From Hydrogenophaga taeniospiralis (GTDB taxonomy: Bacteria > Pseudomonadota > Gammaproteobacteria > Burkholderiales > Burkholderiaceae_C), in the NCBI RefSeq assembly GCF_020510445.1, contig NZ_JAHBAG010000001.1:2270501-2334500 (forward strand): a stretch of DNA of 64,000 nucleotides. The letters are read 5' to 3'. Of the stretch, positions 17,404 through 26,011 are shown piece by piece. Below the pieces are notes generated by a model that was not told the origin of the DNA, ran no database searches, and was given only the letters and a program-made list of their open reading frames with translations. Each line of letters starts with the position of its first letter. Within the stretch, counting starts at the first letter, position 1. The position numbers and the translations under genes were made by a program.

Positions 17404-18810
17404 TCATTTCAACAAGCCCATTTGCTGCGGCAGCCACAGCGTCAACGCTGGGATGTAGGTGATGGCGATCAGCGCCAGCATCAGCGGAATCAGCCAGGGC
17501 AGGATGGCCATGGTGGTGCGCTCCACCGAGAGCTTGGAGATGCGTGCCAGCACAAAGAGCACCATGCCCAGCGGCGGGTGCAGCAGCCCGACCATCAGGT
17601 TCAGCGTCATGATCAGGCCGAACTGGACCGGGTCGATGCCCAGCTTGATCACGATGGGCAGCAGGATGGGCACCAGGATCGTGATGGCCGCGATGGTGTC
17701 GATGAAACAACCCACGAACAGGATCAGCAGATTGGCCAGCAACAGGAACACCCACTTGTTGCTGGTGATGGACAGAATCCAGTCGGCCAGGGCCTGCGCG
17801 GCCTGCGTGGTGGTGAGCAGCCAGGCAAAGATGGACGCGGCGGTGACGATGAACAGCACCGAGGCCGTGGTCTCGATGGTCTCGAACGTGGCTTGTGCCA
17901 GCGTTCGCAGGGTCATGGAGCGGTAGCGCACCAGGCCCAGGAACAACGCCCAGATCACCGCCGCCACGGCAGCCTCGGTAGGCGTGAACCAGCCCATGGT
18001 CATGCCGCCGATCAGGATCACCGGTGCCATGAGGGCCAGCACGGCTGAGAAGTTGTAGCGCCAGTCCAGCGCCAGCAGTGCCACGAAGCCTGCCCCGGCG
18101 GCGAGGTTGACCGATGCACCGGCCTTGACCGCCAGCCACACCGCCATCGGGAAGGCCAGCACGACCAGGATCTCCAGCGCCGCGCCGCCCAGGCGACCCC
18201 AGTGGAAGGCCACGTCGCCGCCCCAGCCATTGCGGTGGGCGAAGTAGGCCACGGTGGCCATCATCAGACCGGTCATGAACAGCCCGGGCAGGATGCCGGC
18301 CACGAACAGCGCGCCGATGGAGACGTTGGCCATCATGCCGTAGATCACAAAGGGCAATGAAGGGGGAAAGATCGGGCCCAGCGTGGCCGATGCGGCCGTC
18401 ACACCCACCGCGAACTCGGTGGAATAGCCGTGTTCCTTCATGGCCTTGATCTCGATCGAGCCCAGGCCCGCCGCGTCGGCGATGGCCGTGCCCGACATGC
18501 CCGAGAAGATCACCGAGCCGACGATGTTGACCTGACCCAGACCGCCCTTCATCCAGCCCACCAGCGCGATGGCGAAGTTGTAGATGCGACCGGTGATGCC
18601 GGCGATGTTCATCAGGTTGCCGGCCAGGATGAAAAAGGGCACGGCCAGCAGCGGGAAAGACTCGATGCCGGCAATCATGCGCTGGGCCAGCACGATGTCG
18701 GGCACGCTGCCCGAGACCAGGATGTAGATCAGCGAGCCACCGGCCATGGCCACGGCCACCGGCAGGCCGCAGAGCATCAGGCCCAGGAAGGAAAGAATCA
18801 GGATCAGCAT
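17404..18810 (-). CDS. dctM: TRAP transporter large permease DctM
   Basis: A 468-residue polytopic membrane protein, the large subunit of a sodium-coupled TRAP carboxylate transporter. About 12 or more hydrophobic segments are visible. Family motifs include LPVAVAMAGGSLIYIL near the N-terminus, VIFSGMSGTAIADAAGLG (DctM signature), ATLGPIFPPSLPFVIYG, and the second-half repeat CFIDTIAAITILVPILLPI with LNLMVGLLHPPLGMVLFV. ATG 18810 lies 13 bp after the dctQ stop. With DctQ and DctP next to it and five sugar-acid enzymes behind it, the expected substrate is a hexonate or hexuronate rather than a C4-dicarboxylate. Confidence 0.95.
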   Translation of the reverse strand: MLILILSFLGLMLCGLPVAVAMAGGSLIYILVSGSVPDIVLAQRMIAGIESFPLLAVPFFILAGNLMNIAGITGRIYNFAIALVGWMKGGLGQVNIVGSVIFSGMSGTAIADAAGLGSIEIKAMKEHGYSTEFAVGVTAASATLGPIFPPSLPFVIYGMMANVSIGALFVAGILPGLFMTGLMMATVAYFAHRNGWGGDVAFHWGRLGGAALEILVVLAFPMAVWLAVKAGASVNLAAGAGFVALLALDWRYNFSAVLALMAPVILIGGMTMGWFTPTEAAVAAVIWALFLGLVRYRSMTLRTLAQATFETIETTASVLFIVTAASIFAWLLTTTQAAQALADWILSITSNKWVFLLLANLLILFVGCFIDTIAAITILVPILLPIVIKLGIDPVQFGLIMTLNLMVGLLHPPLGMVLFVLARISKLSVERTTMAILPWLIPLMLALIAITYIPALTLWLPQQMGLLK

Positions 18811-18823
18811 GGTGGGGTTCCGT

Positions 18824-19435
18824 TCAGCCGGCCGAACCGTCAAAGAAGCCGGGGTTTTGCAGGGCCGAGAAGCCTCGGCGCCAGTTTTCCACCGCCACCT
18901 GTACAGCACGCAGGGCCATGAGGGCAAACCCGGCAAACGCGAGCCAGTACACATGGCTCTTGTTCCAGTTGATGGTGGTCATGGGTTCGTTGTCCACGGC
19001 CAGCGCGTAGCGTGCAATCAGCCAGGCGCCATAGCTGTAGAAGGTGATGGCGGCGATGTCCACCGCCGTCGACAGGGCCCGGCCCACCGGGGTGGGCAGG
19101 TAGCGGTACAGCAGGTTGACCTGGATGTGCCGCATCCGCCGCACACACATGGACGCCCCGATGAACACCACCGGCATCAGGCAGTACACGGCCAGCTCCT
19201 CGGTCCAGGCGAACGAGTCGTTCAGCACGTAGCGGCTGAAGAACTGCAGGAACACCAGGCCGGCCATGGTCCAGAAGAAGCCCAGGCAGACCCAGTCTTC
19301 GATGCCGTAGCCCGAGAGGTTCACCGGGTGCTGGTCGGCCTCCGCGAAGCTGGCCACCAGCGCTTGCGCGCTGGACTCGACCGGGTGCGACTCCGCTGCA
19401 CCACCCACATCGGGCAGAACGCTTTGAAGCGACAT
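18824..19435 (-). CDS. dctQ: TRAP transporter small permease DctQ
   Basis: A 203-residue small TRAP subunit with four predicted membrane helices: about 49-70 (WVCLGFFWTMAGLVFLQFF), 83-100 (LAVYCLMPVVFIGASM), 120-145 (LSTAVDIAAITFYSYGAWLIA) and 163-182. Family features are FFSRYVLNDSFAWTEELA and RRMRHIQVNLL between helices 1 and 3. It has a longer than usual soluble N-terminus (about 45 residues, Ser/Ala/Glu-rich). DctQ pairs with DctM in the membrane and is needed for transport. It lies 10 bp from dctP and 13 bp from dctM in one operon. Confidence 0.92.
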   Translation of the reverse strand: MSLQSVLPDVGGAAESHPVESSAQALVASFAEADQHPVNLSGYGIEDWVCLGFFWTMAGLVFLQFFSRYVLNDSFAWTEELAVYCLMPVVFIGASMCVRRMRHIQVNLLYRYLPTPVGRALSTAVDIAAITFYSYGAWLIARYALAVDNEPMTTINWNKSHVYWLAFAGFALMALRAVQVAVENWRRGFSALQNPGFFDGSAG

Positions 19436-19445
19436 GCGGTCCGCC

Positions 19446-20414
19446 TTACTTGACGGCCTGGATGCGGTCCCAGTCGGCCTTCTGGTAGCCGAACTGCTCG
19501 AAGGCCACGTTCTTCAGCACGGTGTCGCGGAACTCGCCGGTGTTCACCGCGGTCACGCTCACGCCCTTGCCGCGGAACACGGCGGCCAGTTCGGCCTCGC
19601 GCGCCGCCACTTCTTTCGATGCCTTGGCCGCGGCCTCCTGCGCCACCTCGGTGAACATCTTCTTGTCGGCGTCCGACAGCTTCTTCCACACCCCGCCGGC
19701 CACCACGGTGTTCAGATGGTCCACGATGTGGCCGGTGAGCACGATGTGCTTCTGCACTTCAAAGAACTTCTTGGCTTCGATGGTGGGCAGCGGGTTTTCT
19801 TGCGCTTCCACGGTGCCGTTCTGCAGCGCCAGGTAGACCTCGGCGAAAGCGATGGGCGAGGTGTTGGCGCCGCAGGCGCGTGGCATGGCCAGGTAGGCCG
19901 GCACGTCGGGCACGCGCATCTTCAGGCCCTTCATGTCGGCGCACTTGGTGATGGGCTTGTTGCTCGTGGTGTGGCGGGTGCCGTAGTAGGTGGTGGCAAT
20001 GATCTCGTGGCCGCTCTTCTGCTCGTAGCCCGCCGTCAGTTCCTTGTAGATGTCGCTCTTGGTGTAGGCCAGCAGGTGGTCCACGTCGCGGAAGGTGTAG
20101 GGGTAGTAGGTGACGCCGATGCGGGGGAAGGCCTTGGCCGCGAAGCTGGAGCCCGAGATGATGATGTCCACCGTGCCCAGGGAAAGGCCCTGGTTGATGT
20201 CGTTTTCCTTGCCCAGTTGCGAGGCGGGGTACACGTCCACCTGGAAGCGGCCAGCGCTGCGTTTCTTGATTTCTTCGGCCGCCCACACAGAGGCGGTGTG
20301 GAAAGGCTCGGAGGTCTCGTACACGTGGGCCCACTTGAGTTTGGTCTGGGCGAAGGCCGGAGCTGCGGCCATCAGGCCAGCGGCCAGGGTCAGCGTGAGG
20401 TATTGCAATTTCAT
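19446..20414 (-). CDS. dctP: TRAP transporter periplasmic substrate-binding protein DctP
   Basis: A 322-residue periplasmic receptor with a Sec signal peptide (MKLQYLTLTLAAGLMAAAPAFA, cut before QTKLKWAH). The mature protein has the DctP fold landmarks: AHVYETSEPFHTASVWAAEEIKKRS, VDVYPASQLGKENDINQGL, GLKMRVPDVPAYLAMPRACGA with the conserved Arg that contacts the ligand carboxylate, FAEVYLALQNGTVEAQENPL, and VLTGHIVDHLNTVVAGG. It delivers substrate to DctQM. The operon context predicts a six-carbon sugar acid such as L-gulonate, D-mannonate, D-altronate or a hexuronate. The 41-bp gap to the upstream dehydrogenase contains its ribosome-binding region only. Confidence 0.93.
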   Translation of the reverse strand: MKLQYLTLTLAAGLMAAAPAFAQTKLKWAHVYETSEPFHTASVWAAEEIKKRSAGRFQVDVYPASQLGKENDINQGLSLGTVDIIISGSSFAAKAFPRIGVTYYPYTFRDVDHLLAYTKSDIYKELTAGYEQKSGHEIIATTYYGTRHTTSNKPITKCADMKGLKMRVPDVPAYLAMPRACGANTSPIAFAEVYLALQNGTVEAQENPLPTIEAKKFFEVQKHIVLTGHIVDHLNTVVAGGVWKKLSDADKKMFTEVAQEAAAKASKEVAAREAELAAVFRGKGVSVTAVNTGEFRDTVLKNVAFEQFGYQKADWDRIQAVK

Positions 20415-20455
20415 GGTTTGTCTCCTGTCGTTGTGGATGCGGTGTCAGCCGGCCC

Positions 20456-21469
20456 CTAGCCAGGGATGAGCTGCACCTTGGTGCTGCGGCTGCGGTCCAA
20501 AGCCAAATCGAAAGCCGCCTTCGATTCGCTGATCGGGATCTGTGCGCTGATGAGCTGGCGCACGTCGGCGCGCCGGCTGCGGATGGCCTGAACGGCCCAG
20601 TCGAATTCCACGTCGGCCCGAAACGCACCCACGTAGTCCAGCTCGCGGGTCATGATGTCGTTGGCCGGGAACGGCAGCTCGGGCGGCAAGGTGCCGACCT
20701 GCACGATGCGGGCTCCGCGCCGCACGGCAGACAGGCAGCCGGCGAGCGCAGCCGGATGCCCCGCCGCCTCGATCGCCACATCCACTTGGCCTTGCCATGA
20801 GCGGGTGTCGGGCTGGGCCTCGTCGGCCCCCACCGTGAGCGCCATGTCGCGCGCGCGTTCGCTCGGGTCGCTGCACAGCACGCGGCCCGCGCCGGCCAGC
20901 CGCGCGGCGATCACCGACATGCAGCCGATGGTGCCGGCGCCCGTGACCAGCACCGTGGCGCCCAGCAAGGGGCCGGCGCGGTGCACCGCGTGCAGCCCCA
21001 CCGACAGCGGCTCGGCGCAGGCGATCTCGCCCAGGCTCACGTCCTCAATCACCGCCGTGAGCTGCGATTCGGCGACCACGAACTGTTCTCTGAACAGGCC
21101 CGGCAGGTGCGGAAAGATCGCGGCACTGCCCAGGAACACCATCTGTTCGCACAGGTTGCTGCGGCCCGCGCGGCAGGCCGGGCACGCGCCACAGGGATGG
21201 GCCGGGTTCACGGCCACCTTCTGCCCCACCCGCACCCGGGTGACCCCGGCGCCAACGGCCTCCACCACGCCCGAAGCCTCGTGGCCCGGCACGAAGGGCG
21301 CCCGGATGGCGAAGGCGCCCGCGCGGCCGTGCTGGTAGTAGTGCAGGTCCGAGCCGCAGATGCCGCCCGCGCCCAGGCGCAGGCGCACCTGGCCCGCCGC
21401 CGGTTCGACCGGCGCCAGTTGCTCCACGCTCAGTTGCAGAGGGCCGTGCAGGGTGCAGGCCAGGCTCAC
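20456..21469 (-). CDS. zinc-dependent dehydrogenase, L-idonate/sorbitol dehydrogenase-like
   Basis: A 337-residue medium-chain zinc dehydrogenase. Catalytic zinc ligands: Cys38, His63, Glu64 (GICGSDLHYY, PGHE). Structural zinc: Cys93, 96, 99 and 107. Nucleotide-binding motif: VTGAGTIGC. The CGSDLHYYQHGRAG segment is typical of L-idonate 5-dehydrogenases. The start is GTG 21469, forced by the GTGA overlap with the stop of the GntR gene; the upstream extension is GntR sequence in another frame. It is the second gene of the operon and the second zinc dehydrogenase in it, so two C5-epimeric aldonates (L-idonate, L-gulonate) may be funnelled into the pathway. Substrate is inferred. Confidence 0.82.
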   Translation of the reverse strand: MSLACTLHGPLQLSVEQLAPVEPAAGQVRLRLGAGGICGSDLHYYQHGRAGAFAIRAPFVPGHEASGVVEAVGAGVTRVRVGQKVAVNPAHPCGACPACRAGRSNLCEQMVFLGSAAIFPHLPGLFREQFVVAESQLTAVIEDVSLGEIACAEPLSVGLHAVHRAGPLLGATVLVTGAGTIGCMSVIAARLAGAGRVLCSDPSERARDMALTVGADEAQPDTRSWQGQVDVAIEAAGHPAALAGCLSAVRRGARIVQVGTLPPELPFPANDIMTRELDYVGAFRADVEFDWAVQAIRSRRADVRQLISAQIPISESKAAFDLALDRSRSTKVQLIPG

Positions 21470-22185
21470 GAAGTGCTCCCATGGGCTTCGGCTTCGGCCG
21501 GTGCGGTCCAGCCTGCCGAGAAGCGTTCGTGGGAATGTTCCAGATGGCTGCTCATGGCCTTGCGGGCGGCTTGTGGGTCGTGGCGCTCGATCGCCTTGAC
21601 CACGGCCCGGTGCTCGGCCACCGCCTGTCTCCAGGTGGTTTCGCGCTCGAAGTGGCTGCCCAGGCGCGCAAACAGCGGGCCGTTGCGTTCGTCGAACAAC
21701 TGGGTGACGACGGCCAGCAAGGGGCTGTTGTCGCTGGCCTGGGCAATGCGCAGATGGAAGTTGCGGTCGCCGGTGATGGGCAGCGTGCGTGCGGCGATGT
21801 CGGCCTCCATCTCGCGCAGGGTTTCTTCCAGATCGGGCACCAGGGTGCTGTCTTCGCTGCGGGCGGCCACGGCGGCCAGTTCGCATTCGATCAACTGGCG
21901 CGCCCGGATGATTTCCAGCGGGCCGTGGGCGTTGTCCAGCCGCCGCACCGGCTCGCGGGCAATGACCACGATGCCCGAGCCCACGCGCACTTCGATCAGC
22001 CCCTGGACTTCGAGCGCGATCAGCGCCTCCCGCACGGAAGGCCGCGACACCCCCATCTTCACGGCCAGGTCGCGTTCGGCCGGCAGGCGCGAGCCCACCG
22101 CGAATTCGCCGCTCTGGATGAGGTGGCGCAGCTGATCGGCGATCTGGCGGTAGAGCCGGCGCGGCTCGATGGGCTGGAAGGGCAT
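21466..22185 (-). CDS. GntR/FadR-family (FCD) transcriptional regulator, UxuR-like
   Basis: A 239-residue regulator with an N-terminal winged helix (RLYRQIADQLRHLIQSGEFA, then GSRLPAERDLAVKMGVSRPSVREAL, residues about 11-60) and an all-helical FCD ligand domain (residues about 85-220) with the metal-binding Asp/His set in QLIECELAAVAA, FHLRIAQASDN and EHRAVVKAIERHD. UxuR/ExuR-type members repress hexuronate operons and let go when aldonate or uronate intermediates bind. It is the first gene of the operon it probably controls, and a perfect operator-like palindrome ends 15 bp upstream of its ATG, so autoregulation is likely. Confidence 0.9.
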   Translation of the reverse strand: MPFQPIEPRRLYRQIADQLRHLIQSGEFAVGSRLPAERDLAVKMGVSRPSVREALIALEVQGLIEVRVGSGIVVIAREPVRRLDNAHGPLEIIRARQLIECELAAVAARSEDSTLVPDLEETLREMEADIAARTLPITGDRNFHLRIAQASDNSPLLAVVTQLFDERNGPLFARLGSHFERETTWRQAVAEHRAVVKAIERHDPQAARKAMSSHLEHSHERFSAGWTAPAEAEAHGSTS

Positions 22186-22200
22186 GGGCTTTATTTGGTA

Positions 22201-22217
22201 AATTGGTCAGACCAATT
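22201..22217. promoter_or_regulatory. GntR/FadR-type operator upstream of the sugar-acid operon
   Basis: AATTGGTCAGACCAATT is a perfect 8-1-8 palindrome containing the TGGTNNNACCA core typical of FadR/UxuR-subfamily regulators. It is 15 bp upstream of the GntR start codon, so it would overlap the promoter or the earliest transcript. A further TTGGTA half-site touches it at 22195-22200. Confidence 0.85.
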
Positions 22218-22371
22218 GACCGCAGTGTAGGCCGCGTCGGATCCAGGGTGTGCTGGGGTTTACCCGGATGAAGTCCCGGAAGGCGCGCGCCGGGATGGGC
22301 GGTCGCGGTGGACGACGCCAGGTGCTGACGCCTGGACGGGGGCGCAGAGGAGGCGAATGAGGCCGGTGGCC

Positions 22372-23472
22372 TCAGCGTGGCTCCGCCAGGGCTTTTCTGA
22401 GCCGCCCGGGCGCGACGCCATAGCACTGCTGAAAGTGCCTGATGAAGTGCGCGGCGTCGGAGAACCCACACTCGAACGCGATGTCGTTCACCGTCGAGTC
22501 GGTGGTGGTCAACAGCCAGCGGCCGTATTTCAAACGGGAGTTTCGGTAGAACTCCGAAGGCGATGCGCCGGTCTCGGCCAGGAAGACGCGCTCCAGCTGG
22601 CGGGTGCTGGCGTCCACCAGCCTGGCGATGACGCCAATTTCCAGCGGGGTGGACAGGTTCTTCTCCATCAGCACGATGGCCTGGCGCAGTTTCTCGTTGT
22701 CCACCGACGCATAGCCCAGGGCGTGTCGGCGGGCAATGTGCGACGAGGAGGACCGTTGTGACACGGTCATCTGGTGCACGACCTTGGCGGCGCGATCCGG
22801 CCCGCAGTGGATGCGGATCAGTTCGGCCGCCAGTTCAATGATCGACACGCCTCCCGCGCAACTGATGCGGTTGCCGTCGAACACGTGGTCGCAGTTGGTG
22901 GTGAAGCGTTCCTTGGGGAACATCCGCTTCCAGTCGTCGACGTGGAAGGGGTGCACGCAGGCCAGCTTGCCTTTCATGAGCCCGAGGCCGGCCAGTGCGA
23001 AGGTGCCGGTGCAGATGCCGATGAGGGGTGTGCCCGCGTCATCGACCTGGCGCAGGAAGTCCAGGTACTGGGGTTCAACGCTGTCCATGAACGGCAGCAG
23101 GCCCCCTATGACGGCGATGTAGTCGAACTTCTTGCCGGGCCGAAGCGCTTCCTGAACTGGAATCTCCACACCCGAGCTGGCGGTGATGCTGGTGCCGGGA
23201 AGGCCCAGCACGCTCCACGAACAGCGCACCTGCCGGCTTTGGTCGCCCACGTCCGCGGCATGGCGGAGCGCGTCGCACAAACCCGCCAGTGAAAGCAGTG
23301 GAAAGCGCGGCCACAGAAGGATGCCAATGCGCAGTTCCACGGCGCCGTCCTGGGCGTTCCGGCCGGTCGCCACGTCCAGCCGGTCGACCAGATGGCCACC
23401 CGCCCCCTCGCCGACATCATTGGTGCCGGGCGTCGGCGTGGTGTGTCCTGGCTTGCTGGGTCGGTTGGCCAT
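22372..23472 (-). CDS. GlxA-family AraC transcriptional regulator (DJ-1/PfpI plus HTH)
   Basis: A 366-residue regulator. Residues about 45-230 form a DJ-1/PfpI-like sensor domain (ELRIGILLWPRFPLLSLAGL, IAVIGGLLP, PLIGICTGTFALAGLGLMKG with the usual Cys elbow). The C-terminus has two AraC-type helix-turn-helix motifs (LEIGVIARLVDASTRQLERVF, VNDIAFECGFSDAAHFIRHF). Members such as ArgR, GbdR and CdhR control amine and amino-acid catabolism. It is divergent from the amino-acid operon starting at 23624, which is its probable target. The start is uncertain: in-frame ATGs exist at 23538, 23496 and 23472. I chose MANRPSKPG because it gives a normal length and leaves room for promoters in the gap. Confidence 0.85.
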   Translation of the reverse strand: MANRPSKPGHTTPTPGTNDVGEGAGGHLVDRLDVATGRNAQDGAVELRIGILLWPRFPLLSLAGLCDALRHAADVGDQSRQVRCSWSVLGLPGTSITASSGVEIPVQEALRPGKKFDYIAVIGGLLPFMDSVEPQYLDFLRQVDDAGTPLIGICTGTFALAGLGLMKGKLACVHPFHVDDWKRMFPKERFTTNCDHVFDGNRISCAGGVSIIELAAELIRIHCGPDRAAKVVHQMTVSQRSSSSHIARRHALGYASVDNEKLRQAIVLMEKNLSTPLEIGVIARLVDASTRQLERVFLAETGASPSEFYRNSRLKYGRWLLTTTDSTVNDIAFECGFSDAAHFIRHFQQCYGVAPGRLRKALAEPR

Positions 23473-23623
23473 TCTGGCTAGGGGTTTTCCATGCATGTCG
23501 CATACGTTCAATTTAACAGCGGTCCCCTGCAACAGCAAAAACAGGGTGCAAACCGATGATCCATTTCACGCCCCTTCGGCGTTTCTTCCCCCACTTTTCG
23601 TCAACCTTTTTCCTGGAGTCGAT

Positions 23624-24493
23624 ATGAAGCGCTCGTTTCTGGTGCGCGCCATGTGCGCAGTTTTTGGTGCCGCGGCTTTCATGCCGCTGGCCTTCGCCCA
23701 ACCGTCTCCTCAAACGATCGAGAAGGGGTTGTTCACCATTGCCTTCACCGGTGACATGCCGGGCACGGGCTACCAGGACGGCAGCATGGTCGGTTACGAC
23801 GGCGAGATCCTGCAGCGGGTGGCCGATGCGCTCAAGCTCAAGGTCAAGCCCGCGTTGATGGAGTGGTCGGGCACGATCGCCTCGGTGCAAGCCAAGCGCG
23901 TGGACGTGATGGCCGGCACCATGGGCTGGACCGAGCAGCGCTCGAAGATCATGACGCTCTCCGACCCGATCCACTACTTCAAGAACGGGATCATGCAGTC
24001 GTCCAAGACGAACTGGTCCACCCTGAAGGACCTGGAAGGCAAGAAGGTCGGCACCATCACCGGCTTCTCCTTCATCCCCGAGCTGCGCAAGATCAATGGC
24101 CTGCAACTGAGCCAGTACGACACCTCGGACGCCGCCGTGCGCGACCTGCTGGCTGGCCGCATCGACGCCGTGATTGGCGATCCGCCGGTGGTGCAGTACG
24201 CCATCTCCCGCAATGCGCAGTGGAACCTGCGCTTCAACGCGTTCACCGACAACAACCCCGACTTTCCGCTGCTGACCGGTCTGGGTCAGGTGGTGTTTGG
24301 CATGAACAAGGACAACCCCGAGCTGGCCGCTGCGGTGAACGCCGAGATCGCCAAGCTGTGGCAGACGTGCGAGCTCAAGAAGATTGGCGCGCGCTACGGC
24401 CTGGTGCAGGACGTCTGGTACGTGCCCGCGGGCAAGAACTTCCGCGCAGGGGTTGACCGCCCGGCCAACTGGACACTGCCCGGCTGCAAGTGA
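23624..24493 (+). CDS. amino-acid ABC transporter periplasmic binding protein (family 3)
   Basis: A 289-residue solute-binding protein with a Sec signal peptide (MKRSFLVRAMCAVFGAAAFM, cut after AFA). Type-II binding fold landmarks: LFTIAFTGDMPG at the first strand, GYDGEILQRVADALKLKVKP, then VDVMAGTMGWTEQRSKIMTLS where the Arg normally holds the ligand alpha-carboxylate, DLEGKKVGTITGFSFIP and LLAGRIDAVIGDPPVV. Two Cys occur late (QTCELKK and the terminal LPGCK). ATG 23624 follows GGAG at 23615-23618. It is the first gene of the operon, 73 bp before the ATPase. Substrate is unknown; polar or modified amino acids are plausible. Confidence 0.9.
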   Translation: MKRSFLVRAMCAVFGAAAFMPLAFAQPSPQTIEKGLFTIAFTGDMPGTGYQDGSMVGYDGEILQRVADALKLKVKPALMEWSGTIASVQAKRVDVMAGTMGWTEQRSKIMTLSDPIHYFKNGIMQSSKTNWSTLKDLEGKKVGTITGFSFIPELRKINGLQLSQYDTSDAAVRDLLAGRIDAVIGDPPVVQYAISRNAQWNLRFNAFTDNNPDFPLLTGLGQVVFGMNKDNPELAAAVNAEIAKLWQTCELKKIGARYGLVQDVWYVPAGKNFRAGVDRPANWTLPGCK

Positions 24494-24566
24494 TGCCGAA
24501 GGACCGCGCCACACGTGGCCGCGGTCCTTTGTCGTCGTCGATTTTCCGACCCAACCCGTACCCACC

Positions 24567-25355
24567 ATGAAACAGCACCTATTGCGTGTCGATGGGCTCC
24601 AGAAGAGCTACGGCGCGCTCGACGTTCTCAAGGGCATTTCCCTGGATCTGCAGAAGGGCGAGACCCTGTCCTTGATCGGGCCGAGCGGTTCGGGCAAGTC
24701 CACCTGCCTGCGGTGCATCAACTTCCTGGAGCGGCCCACGGGCGGCTCCATCTTTCTGGAGGACGAGCGCATCGGGCAATTGCCCGACGGACGCGGCGGG
24801 CTGCGCCTGATGTCGGACCGTGAACTGGCTCCGCAGCGCGCCGAGATCGGGATGGTGTTCCAGGGCTTCTACCTGTGGCCGCACTTGAACGTGCGCGACA
24901 ACGTGGCGCTCGGGCCGATTCGGGCCGGCGGCATGGCGCGGGCCGAGGCCCACGAAATGGCCGAAGAGATGCTGGACAAGGTGCACCTGCGCCACAAGGC
25001 CGACGAATTCCCGGAGCGGCTGTCGGGCGGTCAACAGCAGCGTGTGGCCATCGCCCGCGCACTGGCGCAGCGGCCCAAGCTGATCCTGTTCGATGAACCC
25101 ACGTCGGCGCTGGACCCCGAGCTGGTGGGTGAGGTGCTGGGTGTGATCCGCGAGCTGGCGGAAGAGGGCCGTTCCATGATTCTGGTGACCCACGAGATCC
25201 GGTTTGCGCGTGACGTGGCGGACCGCGTGATCTTCATGGACCAGGGGCACATCGTTGAGCAGGGCAGCGCCGCCGAGGTCATTGACACGCCGCGCGTGGA
25301 CCGCACGCGCAGCTTCCTGGGGCAGGTCGGCGCGGGCGCCGGCCATCTGGCATGA
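24567..25355 (+). CDS. amino-acid ABC transporter ATP-binding protein
   Basis: A 262-residue ABC ATPase of the polar-amino-acid (GlnQ/HisP/OccP) type that powers uptake at the inner membrane. Walker [10 protein letters not shown] is at about 35-43, Q-loop MVFQGFYLWPHLNVRDN, signature [15 protein letters not shown], Walker [16 protein letters not shown]-loop VTHE. An insertion (DERIGQLPDGRGGLRLMSDR) between Walker A and the Q-loop is the type seen in histidine/opine transporters. Its stop overlaps the first permease start (ATGA), so the transporter genes are translationally coupled. Confidence 0.95.
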   Translation: MKQHLLRVDGLQKSYGALDVLKGISLDLQKGETLSLIGPSGSGKSTCLRCINFLERPTGGSIFLEDERIGQLPDGRGGLRLMSDRELAPQRAEIGMVFQGFYLWPHLNVRDNVALGPIRAGGMARAEAHEMAEEMLDKVHLRHKADEFPERLSGGQQQRVAIARALAQRPKLILFDEPTSALDPELVGEVLGVIRELAEEGRSMILVTHEIRFARDVADRVIFMDQGHIVEQGSAAEVIDTPRVDRTRSFLGQVGAGAGHLA

Positions 25356-26011
25356 CGACGGCCATGGGGACCTTTGCTGGCATTCTCGCCACCCTGGCGA
25401 CGGGTGCGGTCACCGCACTCCAGGTGGCCATCGGCGCTTTCGTGATCGCCAGCGTGCTGGGGTTTTTCCTGGCGGTGGTGCGGGTCTTCTCGCACAACCG
25501 GCTGGTGCAACTGGGCCTGGCGGCCTACGTCGAGTGGATGCGCAACGTGCCGGCGCTGGCGCATCTGTTTCTCCTGTATTTCGGTCTGGCCACGGTCGGT
25601 GTCCGTCTGTCACCGCTGCTCGCGGCCGTGATCGGACTGGGCCTGGTCGGCGCTGCGGTGCTGTGTGACGTGTTTGCCGCCGGGCTGAAGTCGCTGCATG
25701 TGGGGCAGCGTGAAGCGGCGCTGGCGGCGGGCCTGACACCGGGCCAGACGCTGCGCTTCGTGCTCGCGCCGCAGATGTTTCGCACGACGTTCCCGTCGTT
25801 GGCGAACTACACCATTGCGCTGATCAAGGACACCTCGATCGCCTCGGCCATTGCCGCGCCCGAGATCATGTTCTATGCGCGAAATCTGGTGACATCGACT
25901 TTCGAAACCACGCTGATCTATCTGGCGGCCATGTTGTTGTACGCGGCCATGGTGCTGCCCGTGGCCTGGGGTTTCAAACGGGTCGAACTGACCATGGAGA
26001 AGGCACGATGA
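25352..26011 (+). CDS. amino-acid ABC transporter permease 1
   Basis: A 219-residue inner-membrane permease of the HisQM family with five hydrophobic helices. Landmarks: VEWMRNVPALAHLFLLYFGL (helix 2 region) and the EAA loop QREAALAAGLTPGQTLRFVLAPQ that docks on the ATPase, then LANYTIALIKDTSIASAIAAPE, typical of the family C-terminus. The start overlaps the ATPase stop and the stop overlaps the second permease start, giving a tightly coupled transport unit with one ATPase and two permeases. Confidence 0.93.
   Translation: MTTAMGTFAGILATLATGAVTALQVAIGAFVIASVLGFFLAVVRVFSHNRLVQLGLAAYVEWMRNVPALAHLFLLYFGLATVGVRLSPLLAAVIGLGLVGAAVLCDVFAAGLKSLHVGQREAALAAGLTPGQTLRFVLAPQMFRTTFPSLANYTIALIKDTSIASAIAAPEIMFYARNLVTSTFETTLIYLAAMLLYAAMVLPVAWGFKRVELTMEKAR

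Noticed and set aside
20456..22471. A single 671-aa dehydrogenase reading through the GntR gene
   Set aside because: The N-terminal half is the GntR gene in another frame; a GTG at 21469 overlapping the GntR stop starts a normal 337-aa dehydrogenase.
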